From an uncultured Oscillospiraceae bacterium (GTDB lineage: Bacteria; Bacillota; Clostridia; Oscillospirales; Oscillospiraceae), in the NCBI GenBank assembly GCA_934630985.1, contig CAKTXO010000087.1:1-6477 (forward strand): DNA of 6,477 nucleotides, in the 5' to 3' direction. The notes below the pieces were generated by a model. The model was given only the letters and a program-made list of their open reading frames with translations. It was not told the origin of the DNA and searched no databases. Shown piece after piece: positions 1-4,411 of the stretch (its first letter is position 1; each line of letters begins with the position of its first letter). Both the position numbers and the translations under genes were made by a program.

Positions 1-809
1 TTCTGATTACCGATGTTGTAAACTGCATACGGCGGAATCGGCAGACCATCTTCACCGTTCTTCTTGTCCGGTGCCTTCTTCATCACACGGACAACGCCCT
101 CAACGATGTCATCCACATAAGTAAAGTCACGCTTGCAGTTGCCATAGTTGAAGATCTTGATGGTTTCGCCCTTCACCAGCTTATTGGTAAAGCCAAAGTA
201 AGCCATGTCAGGACGACCTGCAGGACCATATACAGTGAAGAAGCGCAGGCCAGTGGAAGGAATGTTATAGAGCTTCGAATAGGCATGAGCCATCAACTCG
301 TTAGATTTCTTAGTAGCTGCATAAAGGGAAACCGGATTGTCAACCTTGTCATCCGTGCTGTACGGAACTTTCTTATTAGAACCGTAGACAGAGGAAGAAG
401 AAGCATAAACCAGATGCTCCACACTCTCGCAATGACGGCAGGCTTCGAGAATATTAAAGAAGCCGACCAAGTTAGATTCCACATAAGCATCCGGGTTGGT
501 GATGGAGTAACGCACACCAGCCTGTGCTGCAAGGTTAACAACCACAGACGGCTTGTACTTCTCGAACAGCTCAGTGATCAGTTCCTTATCAGCGATGTTG
601 CCTTTTACAAAAGTGAATGTGGGATACTTGGCCAGCTCATTCAGGCGGAACTCTTTCAATGCCACATCATAGTAGGCATTCATGTTGTCGATGCCGATGA
701 CCGTAGCGGAAGGAGCTTCCTGATAGATTCGCTTCACAAGGTTGGATCCTATAAAGCCCGCCGCACCTGTGACTAAAATAGTTTTATTATCCAAAGTAAC
801 TGTGCTCAT
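1..809 (-). CDS. NAD-dependent epimerase, UDP-glucuronate 4-epimerase type (3' end beyond window)
   Basis: Reading leftward from an ATG at 809-807, 269 codons stay open to the window edge, so the C-terminus is missing; full family members are usually 320-360 residues. The N-terminus carries a Rossmann NAD-binding motif (GAAGFIG, residues 15-21). The extended-SDR catalytic region follows: a serine cluster at 137-140 and YAATK at 163-167 (Tyr163, Lys167). The motifs QAGVRYSITNPDAY (96-109) and YGPAGRPDMAYF (194-205) are typical of UDP-glucuronate 4-epimerases, which interconvert UDP-glucuronate and UDP-galacturonate in the cytoplasm to supply capsule or exopolysaccharide synthesis. A ribosome binding site (GGAGGA, complement of 816-821) lies 6 nt before the start. 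It lies in the same direction as a broken glycosyltransferase upstream, consistent with a polysaccharide locus. The family is clear; the exact sugar nucleotide is inferred from motifs, and a related UDP-sugar epimerase is possible. Confidence 0.93.
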   Translation of the reverse strand, partial: MSTVTLDNKTILVTGAAGFIGSNLVKRIYQEAPSATVIGIDNMNAYYDVALKEFRLNELAKYPTFTFVKGNIADKELITELFEKYKPSVVVNLAAQAGVRYSITNPDAYVESNLVGFFNILEACRHCESVEHLVYASSSSVYGSNKKVPYSTDDKVDNPVSLYAATKKSNELMAHAYSKLYNIPSTGLRFFTVYGPAGRPDMAYFGFTNKLVKGETIKIFNYGNCKRDFTYVDDIVEGVVRVMKKAPDKKNGEDGLPIPPYAVYNIGNQ

Positions 810-1109
810 ATGTATTCCTCCGTTTTTGTTAACTTCCTAATCTATGCACACATCCCGAAAAATGGTATTTCTTGCCATCATATTCTTTTACTCCTCAACT
901 TTACTTCATGGCACAACAACAAGCCTGTATACAGATTGCAGTGACAATCTATACGCAGGCTTGTCCTCGTACCTCCTTATTTTGTTTTCTGCTCTATCAG
1001 CTTTCGCTGTGGTGGGTTAAGTATAGAGCGCAACCAGAAGCCATTAACCCCTGAAAACACGCTGTCCATAACGCACCATGACAAGCAGAAACAAGTTGAG
1101 GTGAAAAGG
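810..1109. other. Non-coding stretch between epimerase and broken glycosyltransferase
   Basis: I see no recognisable gene here on either strand. On the minus strand there is a 14-codon ORF (881-837, MMARNTIFRDVCID) with a GAGGAG element 11 nt before it, and an AGGAGG element just before the hairpin at 919-964 that has no start codon at a usable distance. A minus-strand reading frame ending at a TAA just upstream of that AGGAGG (final residues QRKLIEQKTK) looks superficially protein-like, but I cannot assign it to a family. The stretch probably consists of remnants left by the event that removed most of the glycosyltransferase, plus the 5' untranslated region of the epimerase. A TATACT hexamer lies on the minus strand near 1021-1026, without a convincing -35 box. 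Confidence 0.5.
919..964 (-). repeat. Long imperfect inverted repeat (hairpin), minus-strand RNA favoured
   Basis: Two 20-nt arms (919-938 and 945-964) surround a 6-nt loop. Read as minus-strand RNA, the arms pair with only one C-A mismatch and two G-U wobbles; read as plus-strand RNA, two pairs are lost. This favours a function in the leftward transcript between the glycosyltransferase remnant and the epimerase. The hairpin ends in CAGGCTTGTTGT, the same 12 bases that end the terminator hairpin at 1680-1724, but here no long T-run follows. It may be a weak terminator, an RNA processing or stability element, or a relic of a duplicated terminator. Confidence 0.6.
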
Positions 1110-1543
1110 TCAAGCCGCGTAAACCCGCATGAAATCAGGACTTCTTCTGGTTACCCACATTATTTCACAGGTTCCGTGGATAGTGTTGACTACACGCTTG
1201 CCAAAAAGTTTTGGTATCCAGCAAAAAAAGCAGGACCTTCCGCATGGATATGCACCACATCGTATCTTCCAAATGCACTATAAAGTGCCGCGAAAAAGGA
1301 AGCGCTTACCGCCGCGAGTCCCTTTTTCTCAATGGTCGGAACAACCTTTTGACGGATACCATCATATTCAATCGCTTTGTCATACTCTGCACCGCTTACA
1401 TGATGGCCCGCTCTATTATAGCAAGTTATCTCACAACCATTCTGTGCCATTCGGGTGCATAGTTCTTTGACAACGATCTCTACCCCGCCTTCACGAGAAA
1501 GACGTTTCTGTCCGAAAACCGCAAGTCTGATTTTTCCTTCCAT
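1110..1543 (-). pseudogene. Glycosyltransferase family 4 (GT-B), frameshifted and truncated
   Basis: An ATG at 1543-1541, with GGAGAG about 6 nt upstream, opens a frame that begins like a GT4 polysaccharide glycosyltransferase. It has GQKRLSREGGVE (11-22), CYNRAGHHVSG (41-51) and the GT-B strand DVVHIHAEGPAFF (95-107). At 1223-1229 the coding strand has seven T; one more T would restore the family sequence CWIPKLFGKRVVNTIHG in the next frame. As written, the original frame ends at 1190. Family resemblance stops in the second frame at the IHG motif (about 1173), and that frame ends at 1110. Full-length members are roughly 370-400 residues and carry their sugar-nucleotide-binding half at the C-terminus. 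That half is absent here, so the gene cannot encode an active transferase even if the frameshift is a sequencing error. The gene lies directly downstream of the leader and terminator at 1680-1903. Confidence 0.85.
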
Positions 1544-1564
1544 GACTTCTCTCCAACCGTCATT

Positions 1565-1669
1565 TTATATTAGGGAAGCTCTGATGAAATCGGCAAGCAC
1601 TGGCTTACGGGTGGGGCATACCCCTTGCGGGTACTGAACCTTGTCTGAAAGCAAAATCCCTTTTCCCAT
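1565..1669 (-). CDS. Possible 34-residue ORF at the head of the polysaccharide operon
   Basis: The complement of 1673-1679 is a very strong Shine-Dalgarno (AGGAGGG) placed 3 nt before an ATG at 1669. The ORF starts MGKGILLSDKVQ and ends ADFIRASLI at a TAA (1567-1565), 21 nt before the glycosyltransferase start. I do not recognise the peptide; it has no signal peptide or obvious domain. The ribosome binding site follows immediately after the terminator T-run, so any transcript that escapes termination would be translated from here. It could be a real small protein, a leader peptide, or the surviving start of a deleted first gene of the operon. The evidence is position and ribosome binding site only. 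Confidence 0.35.
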   Translation of the reverse strand: MGKGILLSDKVQYPQGVCPTRKPVLADFIRASLI

Positions 1670-1679
1670 AGACCCTCCT

Positions 1680-1724
1680 AAAAAGACAACAAGCCTGCGG
1701 CGGCGCATTGCCATCGCAAGCTTG
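1680..1724 (-). terminator. Intrinsic terminator / attenuator in front of the polysaccharide genes
   Basis: On the minus strand a 14-bp stem (1724-1711 pairing with 1703-1690, one mismatch and two wobbles, loop of 7) is followed by TTGTCTTTTT, a typical Rho-independent terminator. The next bases are AGGAGGG and a start codon, so the terminator sits in the 5' leader of the genes rather than behind a gene. This is the usual layout of transcription attenuation: most transcripts would stop here unless an antitermination event occurs. Confidence 0.75.
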
Positions 1725-1903
1725 AATCGGCCATTCACTTTCTACTGCTGATGCACTCCGGTTTTGTGCGACTCTCAGCAGCCGAAGAGAGAACGGACAA
1801 TTCAACCCGCCTGAACGGCTGCGCCTGGGTTAAGGGGGAGTCCCACCGGGAACCTGCCGCCCCATTTCGCCATTCTGTGCGGTCGCCCTTTTACACCCTT
1901 ACA
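1725..1903 (-). promoter_or_regulatory. Structured 5' leader RNA of the polysaccharide operon
   Basis: If transcription starts about 7 nt after the -10 box, a GC-rich leader of about 180 nt precedes the terminator. It contains several short stems, for example CTCTC (1791-1787) with GAGAG (1776-1772) around a 10-nt loop. GGCGGC in the early leader (complement of 1856-1861) is perfectly complementary to GCCGCC in the 3' arm of the terminator (complement of 1699-1704), so an alternative antiterminator fold is conceivable. I could not match the leader to a riboswitch class I know. The LoaP/NusG-paralogue antitermination known from Firmicutes polysaccharide operons would be one explanation; no loaP gene is in this window. 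Confidence 0.45.
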
Positions 1904-1909
1904 CGCAAC

Positions 1910-1938
1910 ATTATATTTCAATTTCCGGCGAACGTCAA
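1910..1938 (-). promoter_or_regulatory. Near-consensus sigma-A promoter reading leftward
   Basis: On the minus strand there is a -35 box TTGACG (complement of 1933-1938), a spacer of exactly 17 nt, and a perfect -10 box TATAAT (complement of 1910-1915). The predicted start of transcription is near 1903. It would drive the leader, the small ORF, the broken glycosyltransferase and possibly the epimerase. Confidence 0.8.
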
Positions 1939-2005
1939 GCTTTTTCCCCCTTCCATGAAAGAATTCCCCGATTTTACCGGAAGGATGGATATTGAACATA
2001 TTGTC

Positions 2006-2021
2006 TTGTGAATTATCACAA
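2006..2021. promoter_or_regulatory. TTGTGA-ATTA-TCACAA dyad, possible operator
   Basis: This is a perfect 6-bp inverted repeat around a 4-bp AT spacer, about 110 bp upstream of the predicted start of the leftward promoter. The half-sites resemble those of Rex and CRP/FNR-type regulators. The spacing is not canonical: Rex sites are usually 18 bp (TTGTGAA-N4-TTCACAA), and CRP sites have TGTGA-N6-TCACA. A regulator-binding site is plausible but the regulator is unknown. Confidence 0.3.
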
Positions 2022-2075
2022 TAAGTGATGTTCAGATTTGAAAATATCGCCGGAATACCCTCTTATACGAGTTTT

Positions 2076-2226
2076 TAATAAAACGCTTAAAAGCGTTTTA
2101 TTAGGCCGCAGGATTGCGACCAGCGGCTACTGCCGCTAAAAAACGAAGTCAATACATTTCTTACCGCCGCCCAGGCGGCCTGCCGCGAAACGGCTTAAGT
2201 AAAATGATGAAATCATTTTACTTAAG
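2076..2226. repeat. Array of six consecutive hairpins flanked by perfect palindromes
   Basis: Within 151 bp there are six stems: 2076-2103 (perfect 13 bp, TAATAAAACGCTT arm), 2104-2121 (6 bp; one mismatch becomes a G-U wobble on the minus strand), 2122-2137 (perfect 6 bp, AGCGGC/GCCGCT), 2166-2179 (perfect 6 bp, GCCGCC/GGCGGC), 2182-2194 (4 bp, GCCG/CGGC) and 2194-2226 (perfect 15 bp, CTTAAGTAAAATGAT arm, 3-nt loop). The first three abut without a gap. The outer stems are AT-rich and the inner ones GC-rich; 2138-2165 is single-stranded spacer. No ORF fits. It could be a structured non-coding RNA, a miniature or REP-like mobile repeat, or a recombination or transfer-origin site. The pairing is direct observation; the role is unknown. 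Confidence 0.6.
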
Positions 2227-2438
2227 AAATAGTATTATTCTCTCATACTTTTCAGAATAGCACTTCGGCACCGACAGCCGATATTGGAATATGGAGTGTT
2301 TTTTCCGATTTTTCCTTTCCTCCCCTGTTTTTCCGAAAAAAGCCGGGTATTTGTGGTGAAAAACGACACAAGCTATGCCTGCGGAAAGAAAAAACCGATT
2401 TTCCGAAGAAAACCGGTGTCCTTTCCCAAAAACACAAT
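2227..2438. other. AT-rich upstream region of the spore protein gene
   Basis: No gene is seen here. The stretch is rich in A- and T-runs and has a small imperfect stem near 2397-2416. As a spore protein gene, the downstream CDS would be expected to have a forespore (sigma-G or sigma-F) promoter. CATACT at 2243-2248 vaguely resembles a sigma-G -10 element, but I find no convincing -35 partner. Confidence 0.35.
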
Positions 2439-2453
2439 AAGGAGAGAGTTCAA

Positions 2454-2651
2454 ATGAGCAGCAACAATAGCAAGCTTAACATCCCCCAGGCCAAGCAGGC
2501 CATGGAGCAGTTCAAGATGCAGGCCGCTTCCGAAGTCGGCGTGAATCTGCAGAACGGCTACAACGGCAACCTGACCTCCCGGGAGGCTGGCTCCGTGGGC
2601 GGCCAGATGGTCAAGAAGATGATCGAGGCCTACGAGCAGGGGATGCAGTAA
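2454..2651 (+). CDS. Alpha/beta-type small acid-soluble spore protein (SASP)
   Basis: This 65-residue protein matches the alpha/beta SASP family. Members coat and protect DNA in the dormant forespore and are degraded by the GPR protease at germination. It has a helical N-terminal segment (LNIPQAKQAMEQFK, 8-21), the EVGVNL motif (27-32), and the second conserved block TSREAGSVGGQMVKKMIE (41-58), including the invariant-type GSVGG and the basic KK pair. Usual family length is 60-75, so it is complete. The ribosome binding site AAGGAGAG (2439-2446) is well placed before the ATG. One oddity: the GPR cleavage motif normally reads like K-x-E-(I/V/L)-A-x-E, but here it is K21-M-Q-A-A-S-E27, with glutamine instead of the glutamate after which GPR cuts. 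It indicates an endospore-forming host and is probably a chromosomal gene outside the conjugative module. Confidence 0.93.
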   Translation: MSSNNSKLNIPQAKQAMEQFKMQAASEVGVNLQNGYNGNLTSREAGSVGGQMVKKMIEAYEQGMQ

Positions 2652-2772
2652 CCAAAAAGCGGGCAGCTGAGGGTAGCACCAGATAAGAAAACATTGAAAA
2701 AGTCAGTAAAATCAATGCTTTTCATGGTGCAAACACGGTGCGAAGTCGAAACAATCAAATACTGACAGGCTC
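2652..2772. other. Spacer with hairpin and integrase-tail-like reading
   Basis: A stem of 11 pairs with one bulge (GAAAACATTGA at 2687-2697 with TCAATGCTTTTC at 2712-2723) lies behind the spore protein gene; it lacks a clear T-run, so it is a poor terminator. From 2722 one frame reads SWCKHGAKSKQ and stops at 2784. This resembles the WCKxGAK-like C-terminal tails of some clostridial tyrosine integrases from memory, but the frame is open for only about 24 codons after a stop at 2707-2709. It may be a scar of an integrase gene end or attachment region; certainty is low. Confidence 0.3.
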
Positions 2773-2807
2773 AAAGGGCGTTGATATGCAAATATCAGCG
2801 CCCTTTT
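2773..2807 (+). terminator. Intrinsic terminator 1
   Basis: A 15-bp stem with one G-T wobble (2773-2787 with 2792-2806) closes a GCAA loop; the T-run at 2804-2807 overlaps the foot of the stem. It is a strong candidate end for rightward transcripts from the spore protein gene, and the A-run at its 5' foot could also serve leftward transcripts. Confidence 0.75.
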
Positions 2808-2817
2808 CCTGTTCCCA

Positions 2818-2848
2818 CGCCATAGGCAGCCGCCCTATGGCGTTTTTT
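2818..2848 (+). terminator. Intrinsic terminator 2
   Basis: A perfect 9-bp stem (CGCCATAGG at 2818-2826 with CCTATGGCG at 2834-2842) is followed by six T (2843-2848). It lies only 10 bp after the first terminator, giving a double barrier between the spore protein gene and the conjugation module. Confidence 0.85.
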
Positions 2849-2895
2849 CATATCTGCACCAGTCTCCGTCTCAAAACTGTATCAATTAGGGTGCG

Positions 2896-2990
2896 AAAGC
2901 CTCTGTTTTTTCCTCTCTGACCGCCGCAAGCAGGCGGGCATGGGTGTTTTCCTATGGATCACATCCGAGAGGCAAAACGGAGGCTTTTTC
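2896..2990 (+). promoter_or_regulatory. Large inverted repeat with internal hairpin upstream of the rep-like gene
   Basis: The left arm at 2896-2917 and the right arm at 2967-2987 are almost perfectly complementary over about 21 bp (one mismatch and a 1-2 nt irregularity). Between them lies a smaller stem, CCGCC (2921-2925) with GGCGG (2933-2937). The right arm ends in CTTTTTC, so the whole could act as a terminator or attenuator in the leader of the downstream gene. The extended cruciform would equally suit a plasmid-type replication origin, a target for antisense control, or a transfer origin. It ends 45 bp before the rep-like start codon. The fold is seen in the sequence; its role is inferred. 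Confidence 0.55.
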
Positions 2991-3035
2991 TATCGAAATC
3001 AACACTTTTCATTTTCACAGGAAGGAGGTGCGAAG

Positions 3036-3914
3036 ATGGCTGTATTCCGTATCGAAAAGACCAGGGATTACACGGTCATGTCCAACTATCACCTGCGGGA
3101 TATGTCGCTGTCTCTGAAAGCGAAGGGACTTCTATCCCTCATGCTGTCCCTTCCGGAAAACTGGGACTACACCATGAAGGGGCTTGCCAGTATCTGCAAG
3201 GACGGCATTGACAGCATCAGCGGCGGCATCCGGGAGCTGGAGGCGCACGGCTATCTGATCCGTACGCGTGTCCGCGGCGCAAACGGTCAGCTCGGCTCTA
3301 TCGAATACACTATTCTGGAACAGCCTAAAACGCCATCACCTACACAGGAAAAACCTATACGGGAAAATCCCGTACAGGCAAATCCAATGTTGGACGCTCC
3401 AATTCAGGAGAACCCCGCCCAATTAAATAAAGAAAAATCAAGTAACTATCCATCAAAGACTGATCTATCAATTACGGAAGAATTAAGTCCTATCCTATCA
3501 AGTCCCCCAGCCCCCAGGGAACGGGCCGGACAGGACGGGATGCGAAAGCGGGAAAGCTATCGGGCGTTGATTTTGGAGAACATCGAGTATGACGTTCTCT
3601 CGCAGAATGTGCAGTTGGATAAAGACCGGCTGGACGAGCTGGTGGAGCTCATGGTGGATACCGTCTGCTCCAACCGGGAAATGATCCGTGTAGCCGGGGA
3701 TGATTACCCGGCTGAGGTCGTCCGGTCGCGGTTCCTGAAGCTGAACGCCTCGCACATCGAATATGTCCTTGACCGGATGCGGGAGAACACCACCTATGTC
3801 CGAAACATCAAGAAATATCTGCTGGCGGCGTTGTATAACGCCCCGGTCACGATGGACAGCTATTACTCGTCCCTTGTCAGCCATGACCTGTACGGCAGCG
3901 GAGATCGGAGGTGA
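3036..3914 (+). CDS. Replication initiator-like protein, N-terminal winged helix, DUF6017 C-terminal domain
   Basis: I chose the ATG at 3036 because AAGGAGGTG lies 5 nt upstream and family members begin MAVFRIEKT; the in-frame ATG at 2940 falls inside the leader inverted repeat and has no ribosome binding site. The product has 292 residues. Residues 1-95 resemble the RepA_N-type winged helix-turn-helix (NYHLRDMSLSLKAKGLLSLM at 17-36, recognition helix about 55-70, wing about 72-92). Residues 96-165 are a low-complexity linker with repeated ENP/QxNP units (RENPVQANP, IQENPAQLN). Residues 171-288 are a helical domain of the kind annotated DUF6017. Such proteins head the conjugation operons of clostridial conjugative elements and probably bind DNA to start replication of the excised circle or regulate the operon. 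Its TGA overlaps the region where the next gene's ribosome binding site lies, so coupling is likely. Biochemical function in this family is not well established. Confidence 0.88.
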   Translation: MAVFRIEKTRDYTVMSNYHLRDMSLSLKAKGLLSLMLSLPENWDYTMKGLASICKDGIDSISGGIRELEAHGYLIRTRVRGANGQLGSIEYTILEQPKTPSPTQEKPIRENPVQANPMLDAPIQENPAQLNKEKSSNYPSKTDLSITEELSPILSSPPAPRERAGQDGMRKRESYRALILENIEYDVLSQNVQLDKDRLDELVELMVDTVCSNREMIRVAGDDYPAEVVRSRFLKLNASHIEYVLDRMRENTTYVRNIKKYLLAALYNAPVTMDSYYSSLVSHDLYGSGDRR

Positions 3915-3919
3915 ACGCC

Positions 3920-4411
3920 TTGCAGGAAGAAATCACGCAGAAAACCCTTGCGCTATGTGTGGAGGCCAGCAAAATGACCGCCCAGCTTTTGCAGCAGGCC
4001 ATGAAGAAGGTGCTGGCGGATATGGAGAAGCACAAGAAAAATCCGCAGCTTCGGCACGGCAAGCAGACGCTCCGGCAGCTTATGAAGCACAACACCGGCG
4101 TTTCCAACATCGAGATCACGGATCAGAATATCCGGGCCTTTTCTTCCACGGCGAAGAAGTACGGCCTGGATTTTGCGTTGAAGAAGGACACTTCCGGCGA
4201 GCATACCCGTTACCTGGTGTTCTTCAAGGGCCGGGACGCCGATGTGATTACAGCGGCCTTCCGGGAGTTTTCCGCTAAAAACCTGAGCCGTGAGAAAGCC
4301 CCTTCCATCCGGCGCAGGCTGGAAAAGGCGCAGGAGCAGTCCAAAACGCAGCACAAGGAGCAGGAGCGCGGAGAGAAGGTCAAGGCCAGAGAACGGAGCG
4401 TGGAGCGATGA
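3920..4411 (+). CDS. PcfB-like (DUF3801) relaxosome/coupling accessory protein
   Basis: The 163-residue product begins (M)QEEITQKTLALCVEASKMTAQLL, the usual start of PcfB/DUF3801 proteins, and contains the conserved central block GVSNIEITDQNIRAFSSTAKKYGLDFALKKD followed by a beta strand TRYLVFFKGRDAD. The last ~40 residues are highly charged and probably coiled. In the plasmid pCF10 system PcfB binds the coupling protein PcfC and relaxase-DNA complexes, delivering the relaxosome to the membrane; that role is inferred here, and the coupling protein gene directly follows. Start choice: a TTG at 3920 lies 6 nt after GGAGGTG and fits family N-termini. A GTG at 3911, overlapping the rep-like stop, would add three residues but has its Shine-Dalgarno too close. 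The gene ends in ATGA, sharing four bases with the next gene. Confidence 0.88.
   Translation: MQEEITQKTLALCVEASKMTAQLLQQAMKKVLADMEKHKKNPQLRHGKQTLRQLMKHNTGVSNIEITDQNIRAFSSTAKKYGLDFALKKDTSGEHTRYLVFFKGRDADVITAAFREFSAKNLSREKAPSIRRRLEKAQEQSKTQHKEQERGEKVKARERSVER

Noticed and set aside
285..776. Plus-strand ORF of 163 codons
   Set aside because: It is the antisense shadow of the epimerase, whose minus-strand product has clear Rossmann and YxxxK motifs.
1561..1600. Possible insertion-sequence end (TAGGGAAGCTCTGAT-like)
   Set aside because: It resembles some terminal inverted repeats only vaguely; I see no partner repeat, target duplication or transposase.
1725..1903. Cobalamin, c-di-GMP or c-di-AMP riboswitch in the leader
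   Set aside because: A few GGTG/ACTCC-like bases recall such classes, but the conserved core motifs are not present.
1802..1999. Minus-strand ORF of 65 codons
   Set aside because: It spans the promoter and leader of the polysaccharide operon, has no family resemblance and no good ribosome binding site.
2738..2920. Plus-strand ORF of 60 codons
   Set aside because: It runs through two strong terminators and part of the inverted repeat; composition and position argue against a gene.
2940..3035. Upstream in-frame start adding 32 residues to the rep-like protein
   Set aside because: The ATG at 2940 has no ribosome binding site and lies inside a stem-loop; the ATG at 3036 has a strong Shine-Dalgarno and matches family N-termini.
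3763..4278. Plus-strand ORF of 171 codons overlapping two genes
   Set aside because: Out-of-frame shadow of the rep-like and PcfB-like genes; low-complexity composition and no conserved motif.
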